DNA from: Cryptomeria japonica
Lineage: Eukaryota; Streptophyta; Pinopsida; Cupressales; Cupressaceae
Assembly (NCBI RefSeq): GCF_030272615.1
Contig: NC_081407.1
Location: 316,974,456 to 317,038,455, forward strand
Reading direction: 5' to 3'
Length of the DNA: 64,000 nucleotides
Each line of letters opens with the position of its first letter. Positions within the stretch are counted from its first letter, which is position 1. The translations under genes were made by a program, and so were the position numbers. The notes below the pieces were generated by a model. That model worked only from the letters and a program-made list of their open reading frames with translations. It did no database searches and had not been told where the DNA came from. Shown piece after piece: positions 12,237 through 24,110 of this stretch.

Positions 12237-12994
12237 ACATATTCCCCTAAGGAGGGGTTAATATTAATAAACATACCATTTCAAGAAAGGTTATCAACAC
12301 ATGAAAAATGCAACCCCTAAAGGGAATAGTGATAGAAAGAGAGAGGGAGAAGAGATATCCTTTCCCCCCAAGCAAGAGGACAAGGAGAAAAATTACAAAT
12401 ATTGTAAAGAGATATTATTCATGAGAGACATGCCATTTCAAACAAATAATAGGTCCTCACAAGGGACGCACATGCATTCGCATGGAGAACAATCCTATGC
12501 AAGAAAGAGGATCACATTTTGAATAATGCAACACAAAAAGAAGAGGTAATATCTTCAAAGGGAAAAAGTGAGATAAAAGAGGGATCACAAATCCTCTCTA
12601 AGGAGAGATGATTCATAAAAGTTGTACCTTCTCAAGAAAGTAAGAGGTCTTAGTAAAGGAACAAACATGTTCTCACATGAAGGGTAATGCCATGCAAGAA
12701 AGGATATCAATTTATGAATAATGCAATCCACAAAAGGAAATGGTGACAAGATGAGGAAATGGAGAGAAGCATGTCGCTACCCCAAGATATTTGAATTTGA
12801 AACAACACCACCTCTAATGAAAAAGAGAACCCAATTAAGTTAACTACTTTTGTCATAGGGTGAGGAGCAACATGAAGGTGAAAGGAGTGCTAGGGCACTA
12901 TCTTTTCACCTAGAAAGAGAGCAAGATCTTTTGAAAGACAAATACACGCATGATCGTATTGTTCTTGAAAAAATTCCTTAAATCCTTTACACTT
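11496..12994. other. Outer-element interior, no gene seen; (AG)n at 12186-12234
   Basis: Purine-rich, weakly repetitive sequence with recurring AAGGAGAGAAATC- and CAAGAAAG-like strings and a pure AG dinucleotide run at 12186-12234. Short frames are present but none has a recognisable domain or clear start context. It lies between copia-1 and the gag relics and probably belongs to the outer minus-strand element. Confidence 0.5.
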
Positions 12995-13408
12995 TCAAAG
13001 ATAATGAGAACCACCATGGTGAAAAAGACAATATCCATTTCCTTCTTTGTGCTTACTGCTAAACTTCAAAAAAGGAAAGACAACATTCTTATCATACTTC
13101 AATTTCCAAAAGATTCTAGTAGCTAATCTTTCTTGATCATTAATGGATGTAGGTTTATTATTTTGAGATTGAGTATAAGATTTGTTATTGGAAGAGGAAG
13201 GATTGTCATCCATGATTTTAAATTTACCACTATCGATAAGTTCTTTTATAGAATTTTGAAAATTGAGACAATCATCTGCATGGTGGTCATGAGTTTGATG
13301 AAATGAACAAAAATGGGTCTTTGAAGAAGAATCCCTTTTAGCCTCTTGACTCTTCCTTTGTATTGTAAGATGATCTTTGAAGTCTTCAATCCTAAGGAGG
13401 TCATCCAT
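12995..13408 (-). pseudogene. Gypsy-type gag relic with CHHC finger
   Basis: The minus-strand frame of about 137 codons contains CSFHQTHDHHADDCLNFQNS followed by IKELIDSGKF. This Cys-His-His-Cys pattern, then a helix leading to 'LIDSG', is typical of the gag zinc finger of Tat-type Ty3/gypsy elements; compare CDLHRNKGHQTNECMRLK and MIDRGDL in the intact-looking Tat gag at 33586-33690. No pol follows. It is likely a fragment of the outer element or of an older gypsy insertion. The start shown is the first ATG in the open stretch, not a proven start. Confidence 0.55.
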
Positions 13409-13618
13409 AGGAGATTTATTATCATTTCCTAGGCCTTTTGTGGTTATTTGCGTAGGAGGGTTTATAGGGACTCAAATTCCTTGTTCAAATTTTCCAATTC
13501 CTTGTCCTCTTAAACCTTGTTTCGATATTATATTGAAGCCACTCCTATAAGAGTCTTTTAATTGAGAAGGTGGGGGAACATTGTAATAAATTTCTTTTAA
13601 GTTTGTAGTGTAATAATC

Positions 13619-14023
13619 TTAAGAAGTAATGAAAGGATTAGTAGATGAAGAAGGAATATCATGTGGAGGACGATTTTCCTTTCTTTCACCATTCATATCC
13701 TCTTTAGTAAATTGGGAAGGAATATCTTTATCATCTAAGGCCTCATCTTTACTTAATGTTATATGGGGAGAGAGATCATGAATAAAATGCATGACATAAT
13801 CTTCTCTACAAATGTTTTGATGTTTAAGGTAGGCTCTAGGAGAATAAGGAGGATCTAGAGAAATGGAAATACCAATACTTTGCCCCCCTTGTGCAAGGGT
13901 ATGTATGCTAGAAGAAGATGGGGCTATGTTGCTCTCCATTAGAGAGATCATTGATAGGAGTATTAGCTCTTTCTTAATTCTCATTAGATACGTTAGGGGA
14001 GGGACAAGTATTAGCTTTCCCAT
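13619..14023 (-). pseudogene. Possible N-terminal gag relic
   Basis: The minus-strand frame of 134 codons lies just upstream (on that strand) of the CHHC gag relic. It is polar and proline/serine-rich, with an acidic stretch near its end. No domain is recognised. Position and strand suggest it belongs with 12995-13408, separated by decayed sequence at 13409-13618. The DNA transposon inserted about 200 bp beyond its start. Low certainty. Confidence 0.3.
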
Positions 14024-14217
14024 TTTTATCTCTAGGATTAGGATCTACAAAGCTTTTAGGTGATTTACGTATGAAATACATTTACCCAAAAATATCACCA
14101 TAACACAACATATATGAAAAATGAAAGTTTGAGATCTAATCTATAAAAAGGAATCAACTTGGACATCCAAAAAAATACAACATGTCCAAGTGGTATGAAT
14201 GAAAAGAAGTAACATGA

Positions 14218-14243
14218 GGGTAAGTGCACAAAGATGGTGGTCA
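14218..14243 (+). repeat. Left terminal inverted repeat
   Basis: Matches the reverse complement of 55136-55161 at 25 of 26 positions. Beyond it the left end has an extra GGCGGGTAT-like stretch before the shared GTGGACAC (14258-14265). Confidence 0.8.
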
Positions 14244-14265
14244 AAAAGGCGGGTATAAGTGGACA

Positions 14266-15061
14266 CTTTTTTTCTGAAATCAAGTGAACCTGAACTTGGA
14301 GGCAAAATTTGAAAGTCATCCACTCAAGATATGAAGATAATCAAAGAACAAATATTGTATTACTCTGAATCTAGTTTCCAAACTACTAAACTTTTTCAAA
14401 ATTGGATATGATTAAGGGGGTCAAATCCTTCACGCACAAAACATAGACCTTGATTTTTTTTGAAAAACATAATATAGTGTCTGACGTGCGCATCAAAAAA
14501 GTCATAGTTAGTTTTAGTATTTTGACAAATATTTTGGTAGAAAGATAGTTAAGAGTGAGAACTAGAAGATGGGTATTTTTTTGTTGATTATTTTTTTTTT
14601 ATGATTTTTCCTGAAAATTAGGTACCTGTTCATGCACAAAGCATAACTTGCACTTAAAAAATTGAAAATACAATTTTTTTTTAAATTGTAAAGAATCAAG
14701 TACACTACAATACTATATAAAGTTTTTTAAATTTGGATAAGTAGATCAAAAGTTATTAAAAAAATGGTACACGTATGTCTCTGAGAACTATGGAGCCACT
14801 AGTAAAAGAAATTCAATAATAATATGTTATTGTTGTTCAAATTTAAAATAAATTCTATCTTTAGAAAGCTCAGAAGATGGGTGAAAATATGGTGGAAATT
14901 TTAGAAATACCCACTTGATGAAGTGTAAACCTGATGATGACAAAGTCGAGAAACCAAGTTGATAAAATAAATCACGTCAAAAAGGAGGGAAATGGAGGGA
15001 AATCAAACTTCCAAATCGTAGCTTTGTCATCCAGGCCTATTTCCAAGCTAAACAGTAAAAA
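14266..15061. other. Left subterminal AT-rich sequence, no gene seen
   Basis: AT-rich sequence with homopolymer T and A runs and no supported reading frame. It lies between the left terminal repeat and the subterminal GCGYGTAYG repeats, so it is probably non-coding transposon end. Confidence 0.5.
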
Positions 15062-15135
15062 GTGTGTACGGGTACCTATGGTATAAAAAGTGCGTATGGG
15101 GTACTTATGGTGTAAGAAGCGCGTACACACTACTT
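15062..15135. repeat. Left subterminal ~29-bp repeats
   Basis: GTGTGTACGG (15062), GTGCGTATGG (15090) and GCGCGTACAC (15119) recur every 28-29 bp with the shared spacer GGTACYTATGGTRTAA. More copies of the core, AGCGCGTACA and GCGCATACACGC, lie at about 15906 and 15970, and GCATATGGGGTACTTA lies near 16080. The right end has the same core and period (54892-55030). Confidence 0.75.
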
Positions 15136-15289
15136 TTGTTTAAAATTTGGGAGTGTGTATAATATGATATTGTATATATAATGTGTATATACATATAATA
15201 TATAATATATATAATTTATATATATGTATATAATAATATATAATATATTAAATATATATATACACATATATGTGTATGTATGTGTATTG

Positions 15290-15426
15290 TCTCCCTCTCT
15301 CCCCCTCTCAAGCGCATACAAGGAGCCTCTCTTCCTCTCTCTATCCATCTCTCTCTCTCCCCCCATCTCCCTCTCTCCCAGTCTCCCTTCCTCCATATCC
15401 CATCCCTCTCTCTCTCTCTCCATACC

Positions 15427-15479
<53 letters not shown>

Positions 15480-15890
15480 CCTCCCTCTCTCCCTCCCTCC
15501 CTCTCCCTCCCTCTCTCCCTCCCTCCCTCTCTCCCCCTCCCTCTCTCCCTCCCTCCCTCTCCCTCCCTCTCTCCCTCCCTCCCTCTCCCTTCCTCCATAC
15601 CCCATCCCTCTCTCTCTTCTTCTCTCCCTCCCTCCCTCTCTCCCCCACTCTCCCCCCCCCTCTCTCTCTCTCTCTCCCCCACTCTCCCCCTCCTCTCTCT
15701 CTCTCTCTCCCTCTCTCCCCTTCTCCCTTCCTCCATACCCCATCCCTCTCTCTTCTTATCTCCCTCCCTCCCTCTCCCCCTCTTTCCCTCTCTCTCTCTC
15801 TCTCACTCCCTCTCTCTCCCCCCCCCTCTCTCTCTCCCTCCCTCCCTCTCTCTCTCTCTCTCTCTCCCTCCCTCCCTTTTCCTTCACATT
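15290..15890. repeat. CT-rich low-complexity tract
   Basis: About 600 bp made almost only of C and T on the plus strand: (CT)n runs (about 15429-15476) and CTCCCTCC blocks. CCATACCCCATCCCTCTCTC recurs about four times, so part of it is a longer repeat. Open frames on both strands here (Ser/Leu/Pro or Arg/Glu/Gly repeats) reflect composition, not coding. An AT-rich TATA stretch flanks it at 15165-15275. Confidence 0.9.
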
Positions 15891-16410
15891 TTATTTACTA
15901 TAGATAGCGCGTACAAGGTACTAAGCCTATTAGTTTGCTGCCCTGCCATAACATTTTTAAGGCGGAGGAGCGCATACACGCTAATTATGAGTTCTAAGCA
16001 TGTATAGGGTGAAAAAAAATACCGTTGGGCTTGCCAAAATTTTAGGGACTAACAACATGCACATGATTATTAATATACCGCATATGGGGTACTTAGACAT
16101 AGTTTTATTTTCCCAAGAGCCACAATGGCCTCAAAAGAAGTTTTTTAGGTTGTTGAAGGCCCCACTACAATTGTGTCTGCACTTCTATCACTGTTTTATA
16201 CATAGAAGTAAGTGAATTTTTTGTTTTTGCATGATTTCAAATGATTGAATCATTGTTCTTATTAGTTTTATCAATATAATATTGTGATTGTTTAATAGTT
16301 TTGATTCAAAAAAATAATGATAAGATGCATATTTATGGTTATTTGTTTGTTTATGAACCTTTTTTTACATATATATGTAATATGATTCTATTTAAGACAA
16401 CTGATATCAA

Positions 16411-17551
16411 CCATGGGAAATAACAAGTGAGGAATGATGGAACAATGAGAGGATGAAAAGGAAAGACAAAGGCAACGTATGAAGAAATTATGTGAAATAA
16501 GAACAATGGGAGAAGATATGTCATCTTCAAAATCTCAATTCAATTTACCAAACGAACATAATGCACCTAATGCAATTGAAGAAGAGACATTTGATTTACG
16601 GTATGAACCTAATGCAATTGAAGAAGATACCACATTGAATAATCAATTAAATGATGAACATACACCTACTCTATTTGATGAATTGAATGTACACAATGCA
16701 CCAATGTTAACACCTCTTGGAATCATTTGTAGGAAACCAAAGTATCTAATTGACATTGATGAGAATATATTGAATCCAATGCCCAATAAAATGAATGAAC
16801 GAACTTGTAGGAGAATGGTTAAAATAATATGGCAAAACTATTTTGAAAACATAAATCAAACCACAAGATGTCAATTAATTGTTCAAATGATGAAAAATTT
16901 GGATTTTAGAGAGACAGTGAAAATTCTAGGCCTAAGATCATCTGAAAGTAACAACGAAAGAACTATTGTGAGAAATCTATTTGATGCATATCAAGCTATT
17001 GGTTCAAAATCACATACTAAAGATTCTAATGCTACTCAATGTGTCATTACATCAACCATAATGAGCAAGAAGATTAGAAAAGATCATTTGATAAGCAAAA
17101 CAAGTTAGTCATTAAACATTAGTAGAACAACATTAAGTAAAGCATTACAAAGGAGAGAAAAAATAGAGGAACCTAACAATAATTCTCTTTGGGATTCTCG
17201 GGTAGACTACCACACAAAGACAAGGTTGTTGTTGATGCACTAAGAACATTAATTGAAATTTTTTGGCATGACAACACAAGAGTTTCGCCCAACCAAAGAG
17301 ATGTTGTTAGAAGGTGAATCGGGTCTACAAATCATGAGCCACATGCCAAACACTATTTGGATATGACTCAAACAAAATTTTATGAAAGATTCCTTGAAAA
17401 GTGTCCTCAACTAAGAATTTCTCAAATATTTTTTGAAATGGCAAAAATTTTTTATATTAAGATTAATCATGTACGCACCACATGTTGTTGTAGGATAAAT
17501 ATTGAATTTTCCATGCACTATGATATTTTTCATCATATTTATTCTACTTTG
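16411..17551 (+). pseudogene. Transposase-like gene, 5' part
   Basis: This is the N-terminal part of the transposon's plus-strand gene. An ATG at 16411 opens a frame with two early TGA codons; the clean stretch runs from 16479 to 17108. It has an acidic repeat-bearing N terminus (NAIEEETFD, NAIEEDTTL), then NERTCRRMVKIIWQNYFENI. After a stop and frame changes it continues as SRTTLSKALQRRE, KVVVDALRTLIEIFWHDNTRVS, DMTQTKFYERFLEK and AKIFYIKINHV. The FW-hydrophilic-TR and DMTQTKFYE text fits a family of eukaryotic transposase-like proteins seen in piece two (GHGKGEHDG). The family name is not recognised. It is cut at 17551 by element P. Confidence 0.55.
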
Positions 17552-18745
17552 TGTTGGCATTTTTGATGTTTATGTTGTGATTGTCATTGATGGACACACA
17601 CTTGCATTGAGATCTCCTTTATATGTATGAGTTAGAGCTCAACCGGTATTTATTCCAACCGGTATGTTGTATTATAGTCTTTAGACTATTGGAGTTTTGC
17701 AGAATGTGTTTCCCGGTTTGAAGCAGCATGTCGACCCCAAGCGGTTCATGGATCCCAAGCAGTACGAGGGATTAAAGTGGTAGAACACATTTTTACCAGT
17801 CTTCATTTTTGTCAAACCGGCAACCGGTATTTTGTATAAACCGGTAATACTCTGTGATGAGTTACCAACCGACATTTTGTGATGAGTTACCATCTACCGA
17901 TTGTTTGATGGTGCTGACACTCTGGCGGTGCTTTTTGTGTCGTGTTACCTAGTGTGTCCAAGTTCATTGAACCTAGGGAATTGGATTGTAAACCTATTGG
18001 ACCGACATGAAATCAGATTCCTTTAAAAGGACATCATGTCTAGGGTTTTAGGTTGTTGTTGTTGTTGTTGTAAGGTTTTATGTTGCTGCTAGGGTTTAAG
18101 ATGGTTGATGAGTTTTTGAGAGAGCGATCTTATCTGAGAAGATCAAGTCTATGAGGTGTAACAGAGTGAGAGATAGAGAAGACTGAAGTAATAATGGAAT
18201 GCATTAGCTATGAGCTATACTGGATCTAACCAAGCAATCTGTGCTATTTTCTAGATCATATACTTGTTGATTACTCACCTCTTTGACAAGTCTGAAGCCC
18301 TTAATCGGGTAGGCTCAGAGTAGCCTTTGTAAAATCCTCTAACAAGGTGGTTCACCTCTGTGAATCTAAAATCCTCTAGCAAGGTAGTCCTTGATCGGAC
18401 TTATCTCCTAACAGAGATTGAGATTCCTAACAGGATCTGTTTTGGTAAAGAACATTGTAAGACCTTAACTAGTCTGACCTTAACTGGTCTGGTTCCTATT
18501 CTGCAGATAGTGACTTGTGAGTTTCATCTCACCGTGGTTTTTCCCATTTGGGTTTCCATGTCAAATATCTTGTGTTATGGTGGTATTGCTTTTATGGGTG
18601 AATGTCTTATTTGCATTTTGGTTTGCATGTGTGTTAACTGGTTTGTTTGTTAAACTATTTTACCGGTTCATCTCTAGACTATTTAAGTGTTTAAAAGCAG
18701 TATTTTTTAGTATACTAATTCACCTCCCCCTCTTAGTATTCATCA
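17552..18745 (+). repeat. Element P 5' LTR
   Basis: Starts TGTTGGCATTTTTG and ends TATTCATCA just before the primer site. The first 730 bp match 24111-24836 closely, with small indels such as repeated TTG units near 18060. Short frames within it are not supported as genes. Confidence 0.9.
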
Positions 18746-18747
18746 AT

Positions 18748-18760
18748 TGGTATCAGAGCC
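18748..18760 (+). other. Element P primer binding site
   Basis: TGGTATCAGAGCC lies two bases after the LTR end, the initiator methionine tRNA-type site common in plant copia elements. It shows that P uses the copia priming system although it lacks pol. Confidence 0.9.
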
Positions 18761-18795
18761 TATCTTTCTATAAGTCTAACCACTTGGAAAGAGAT

Positions 18796-20073
18796 ATGGG
18801 GGAATACTCTATGAGGGAGCTGACTCACCAGCTCAATCAGTCTGAGCAAGCCTATGATGAACTTATGGCTAAATATAAGGTCTCTCAGGCAAAAAGGAGA
18901 GAACATGCTAAAAAGCTGATGGAGCTATCTGAAAATAGTTCTTCAGATGAAGCAGATGTGGAAGCCCTAATTGCAGAAGTAAATAAGTTGAATGAATCAT
19001 ACTCCAATCTGAGAAAGGAGTTGGAAGGACTGACTATCCGGTTTAGTCAAGAGCTTGAGAACTGGAGGAAAGATGAAGATCTGGTGAAGGATAGAGATCA
19101 TGAGATCTCCAAGTTGAAACAAGAGATCAGTGCACTTACTGCTCACCTTCATGAGAGTAGAATGGAAAAACAAGGAGTACAAGGTGAACTGAACATAGTC
19201 ATCTTTGAAAATGCAAGCCTAATGGAGACAAATGCTGCTATTTCCAAAGAACTCTCTGAGTCAAAGGAAATACTTGCTAAGTTCAACAAGAGCATTGTTA
19301 AGCTAGAGCAAGAGCTTGAGTTAGCTAGATTAGCAAAAAATACCAATGGACTTGGTTTATTTGGTCATGAGGAAGGAGAAACCTCAGGAAAAAATGCTGA
19401 AGCATCAAAGAAGCAACCGACATTCAAAGGAAAAGGTAAGCAAAAATTCAAACCTGTTTGCTTTAACTGTCTTAAAGAGGGACACATTGCTAATGTTTGT
19501 AGGAGCAAAGCCTATAATAACTTTCCTTACTTTATAAACAATGTACCTAGATCCAATAAGTTCAATGGTAATTGTTATGCATGCAAAAAGTTTGGGCATA
19601 GAGCATCTGAATGTAGGTCTATTATGAACAACACCGAAAGATACCCTTAGAGGACTCAAGGAGTTGGTCCGAAAACTTTTGTGAACCGGAACCCCAACCG
19701 GTTTAATGCTTATAATAATCAGTCAGGAAACAGTGGCTATCAACCGGCAACTGGATGGAGAGCAAACTGTTAGATTTGCCATGGTCATGGTCACACTGCT
19801 GCAACATGCAGAAGAAATAATGGAAACATGAATAATGGACCTTGGAGAGCATCTGGAATGATTTGCTATCATTGCAACAAACCAGGTCATGCAGCAAGAT
19901 TCTGTAGAAGCAGAAAGAGTATATCGGATGATATACCAGTTACTCTGAAAGGAGAAATTGATGTTGAAACAGTTCAAGTGGACATGAACAAAACCTGGAA
20001 GAAGAAACCAATAATCTTGGAAGAGGAACCGGTTTCTGCACCTAGTGAGGAAATTACGGAACTGACAAACTAA
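18796..20073 (+). pseudogene. Gag-like protein with coiled coil and four zinc knuckles
   Basis: The first ATG after the primer site (18796) opens a frame that runs to 20073 with only two TAG stops (19648, 19771). Residues 1-180 are a charged heptad-like coiled coil (ELTHQLNQSEQAYDELMAKY, ELEGLTIRFSQELENW). A basic stretch (FKGKGKQKFK) follows, then four Cys-rich knuckles: CFNCLKEGHIANVC, CYACKKFGHRASEC, a third with CHGHGHTAATC just after the second TAG, and CYHCNKPGHAARFC. The role is probably RNA packaging, as for Gag. Four knuckles are more than the one or two usual in copia Gag. No capsid core of the copia-1 type is seen, and the long N-terminal coiled coil replaces it. Confidence 0.7.
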
Positions 20074-20523
20074 GCTTCAAAAAGGCTTAGGGGGAGCAAA
20101 CGGCAAAATGATTTCGAACCCCCGGTTTAGACCGGTAAAAGACCTTAATTGGTGTGTGTTGTCTATCATTTGGCGGAAGATTAGAAATGGTAAAAAGGCA
20201 AATTAGGGTTTAAACCCTAATAGTGAAGCATTAATGATGGTAGGTGAGGAATATGCTTAAAAGCATTTTTCAAATCATTTCTCACTATCAGTTTTCGAGT
20301 GAAGAAAAGTTTTTCAAAGAGCAGAGCGATGAAAAGGTGATTTGTGCTGAGATTTTGAGAAATTGAGAAACTGTGAAGGAGATTCAAATTCAAATTGCAA
20401 ACGGTCAAGTGAAGAACACAAAGCGATGATTCTGCATCCGACGGAGTGTGAGGTGAAGGAGAATCTGAAAGCCCTAAATTCACGTGTCTCAAAAGGTATT
20501 TCTCAAGTTCTTAAGTTTCTATC

Positions 20524-23500
20524 ATGGCTTCTGCATCTCATACCAGTTCTAGTGCATCTGTCGAGTCTACAAGTTTTATTCAACGCAAGTCTAAGTATAA
20601 TGCCTTATCTCAAGTATCGACTGGTGTTATAGTAGAAGAGGGAATCTTAGATTATATTGATTGTAAACTTGAAGACCTAGGGTCTCTTGCAATCCATACC
20701 CAGCTAGGTTTGTTTTGTGGAAAAGATAAGAAGATCAAACCAGAGTTTAGTATTCTGGAGAAGAAGAAGCTCCACAATGTTGTTTATTTCCTGGAGGATT
20801 TCATAGAAGATCATATAAAAATCATTCTGAGCAGAGTCCATAGTGACAAGATGTACTTGGAGAGAACACATGATATTACACCACAGGCAATTCATGCCGT
20901 CATCGATTTCTGTAATATAGGGGAAGTGCTAGCCCTAAGGACAGTTAGCAAGTCTGAAATGTCCAAGCTCACCGATTCAGTGAGTGACTCACGGGGTATG
21001 ACTGTCAATTCAATCAAGGATGATCTGGTTAAGTATGCCTGCATGGTTATAGGCTACCAGACATTCTCTGCCAGCAGACTTAACTCTATATCTGCTGCAG
21101 TAGTAAATGGCATTTACCAGATGATTAAGGAGGATGCATCATTTGACCTGTGCACTGGTATACAGAGGCAACTCCTGTCAAATCTGAAGTTGATCAAATA
21201 GGATAATGCACTAAGGTTTAAGTTTGGACAACTACTGGTCAGGTTGTTCTTTTACTTTCAAGGATACTTCCCAGGAGTGGGAGACATTTAGTGGTCTGCG
21301 GACCAATCGGTTACCAAACAGATAAAGGAAAGCTTGCAAGTATTAGGAATCGGTTACCCTAGAGTTCTGAACAAGTATTTTGATGAGTTCAGACAGAAAA
21401 TGAGCCAAAGAATGAGGATATCAGGTGACATCGTCAAGAAATATGAAGACGATATCTGTTTCACCATCGAGGTGGACCAATGCATAATGGAGGCTATTGA
21501 GCCTAGAGTGGAAGAAGTGGAGCCAATGGGCTATGAGGTGATGTATGACATGCTAGAAGGGTATGCCTCTACTCTTATTGCCTCACCACTTGATCCTAAG
21601 GCAAAGAGAACCAACACTTACCTAGAAAGGATAACACTAGTTGAGGAACCCTTTGTAAAGAAAGGAAAAGAACCAACAGTGAAGAAGGTAAAATTAATGC
21701 CTTCAACATCAACATCGATTTTAACAGCAAGTCGCAAAGTGACCAAACGGTCACTGGCCAAGAAGAAACCGGAAGTGGCACTGGCTAAAGTCTTCAAGAG
21801 GAAAAGGAAGACTAAAAGCAATACACCGGACTCAGAGGAAACTGTGTCTGAGGAGCAGCCAAAGAAGGCGAGACAGACAAGAAAGAAGACAAAGAATGAA
21901 CTGATAGTTTCTGCACTGGTAAATATAGATATCTCCTCCTATAAACCTTTGACACATTGTCAAAGGACAGTCAAAAATATTAGGAGAAAGTTGTTACATG
22001 ATTTGATAGATTATTTTGATGATTTTAGTGATGAGGAAAAAGATGAGGTAGAACAGGAGATTATCAAATATTTGTGTACCTATGACCGGTCGCCCTCAGA
22101 GATCAAATCTCAGACACCGGATTCTTTATACAAGTTATTAGATAATAGATGGCGCATTGCCATAGAGAAGGAACAAGAGATTAGGGAGAAAGTTTTTGCA
22201 CATTACTTTCCCGACCTGTCAAATTCTAAATTATTTGATGTTATTGACCAAAATAAAGGACTCTTCTTCACTAGAAGAAGAAGACTCTAGCTGTTAGAAG
22301 GAAGAGTTGATGATGTTGAAAAAGACACTCATCAGTATATGGCTACCGCTGTCCAGTCTTAGAAAGCACGTATATCCAACCGACAAGCTAAAAAAGAACC
22401 GGTTATATCCAAACTGAACGAAGTATTTGATGATGAAGGAAATTTGGTCGTTGAACCAGTCAACACTATTGATGTCGATGCCCTGGACATAGAAGATGTT
22501 ACTTAGGAAATACAATATGAGGCAACAAGACAAGAGCAACAGGCTAAACAGGTTGATAAACAAGCCGAGGACAGATAGCAAGCGGCAAAGGAATAGGCAG
22601 AGCATAGGAAAAGGGATGAAGATGAGGAGAAGTGGAAAGAGGAGGAAAAGAGAAAAGAGGAAGAGGATAAAAGAAAAGAAGATGAAAGGAAAAAGAAAGA
22701 AGAAGAAGATAAGGAAGAGAAGAAGTGGAAGGAAGCAGAAAGGAAGAAGAAGGAAGAGGAAGATAAGGAAGAAGAGAAGAGGAGAGATGCAGAGAAAAAG
22801 AAGAAGGAAGAGGGAGAGAAAGAAGAGGAGAAGCGGAAGGAAGCTGAGACAAGGAAGAAGGCAGAGGAAGACGGAGGAGAAGAGGATAGAAGTGGAGAAG
22901 AAGAAAGCTGAAGCGGACAAGGAAGGAGAGGCGGCAAAGAGCACCTAGATGGAGACTCCGAAGGCAACCGGGAGTCAAGCCCAACTGGCTGACCTCACCA
23001 GTCCGATTGACCTCTAGTCTGCAAGTGAAACAGAGCTGATGCTGAGCATCAAAGTTGCCCAAGAATGGCTTGAAAACATATGGAGGAAGAAGGAGTAGGA
23101 TGTAATTCAAGCGGCTGTAGATACCCGGTACTAACCTTCTGAGCACTGAATCATCACTGGCTAAACTTAAGCTCCTATGCACAGTAGTAGATAATCAGGT
23201 GCAAAGCCTTGAAGAGGCAGCAGAGGCGAATGTCAAGAAGGAGCATCAAAAAGATCTTAATATAGCTCTGGTGAAGAAGTTGAATGAGCTCTGGTCTAAA
23301 CTACAAAAAGAACAAAAGGATATAAGGGACGCTTTGGATGAGGAGAATCTGCTCCTAAGTAAGATCTTCCAACCCCATCTGTTCTATGATGATGTGCTAG
23401 CTTAGAAGCAAAAGCTTCAAATAGACTTACAGTCCTACATGAGCACATTCAAGCTGCCTTATGATTCCTTTACAACTTATGGGCAAACCATTCACCAGTT

Positions 23501-23801
23501 TCACATCTAGTCAACAAAAATGGAACAAGAGATCAGCACCTAGTCTAGGGATTTGCAGGAGCTTCAACTGGTTCTACTCCCACATCTGCAAATTCTTTAG
23601 AAGTGCTATCTGAATCTGGATGCCTTAACGGTTACACAGGAGATGAGCATAGTTGATGCCATGGAATAATAGGTCTCCTAGATGCAGACAGAGAAAGAAG
23701 TAGCCACCTCCCTACTTGAGTCCTGGTCTTTGTCGATGAAACAATTCTTGCAGGACTATAAATCTATTTTTGACAAGTATTATTCCTTATTGTCATAAAC
23801 T
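20524..23801 (+). pseudogene. Element P ORF2, large coiled-coil protein of unknown role
   Basis: ATG at 20524 (TCATGGCTTCTGC) opens a frame that stays in one register to about 22900, broken almost only by TAG codons (for example 21199, 22288, 22360, 22503). The N-terminal third looks globular (VVYFLEDFIEDHIKIILSRV). The middle is basic with nuclear-signal-like KRKRKTK and KKARQTRKK. The next part has helical DLIDYFDDFSDEEKDEVEQE. Then comes a Lys/Glu-rich repeat at 22610-22900 (KWKEEEKRKEEEDKRKEDE). After frame changes, coiled-coil text resumes (LNELWSKLQKEQKDIRDALD, 23199-23405) and ends near 23801. No enzyme motif is seen. Its layout recalls the ORF at 56780-60422, but homology is unproven. 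Confidence 0.6.
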
Positions 23802-24098
23802 TTTTTTAATTTCAAATGAAAATAGGGTTGTTCAGCTGTACTTTGTCATTGTTGGCAAAGGGGGAGAAGTATTCTATCTATTTTGGAGAAGTATAAGGGA
23901 GAAGTATCTGGTAATTAAAATTTTGATATATGCTCTGAATATCTCAATGTTTATGCTCTGTATGCAAAATTGTTATACATTGTATTGTTAAAGGGATAGT
24001 GTATATGCTTAGGGGGAGCAATTTTGCTAATGGCATGATTTTGTTGTAAAACACTTAGATGTCAAAATTTTATTTTCCTAAGTGTTTCCATCAATGCC

Positions 24099-24110
24099 AA
24101 AGGGGGAGAT
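24099..24110 (+). other. Element P polypurine tract
   Basis: AAAGGGGGAGAT sits directly before the TGTTGGCA start of the 3' LTR. It is nearly identical to the tract of copia-1, again pointing to copia enzymes acting in trans. Confidence 0.85.

Noticed and set aside
15130-16007. Long open frames on both strands (Ser/Leu/Pro-rich or Arg/Glu/Gly-rich)
   Set aside because: They arise from the CT-rich low-complexity tract. Several frames are open at once on both strands and no domain is present.
22294-23182. Long minus-strand frames rich in Leu, Ser and Phe
   Set aside because: Antisense shadows of the Lys/Glu-rich part of element P ORF2.
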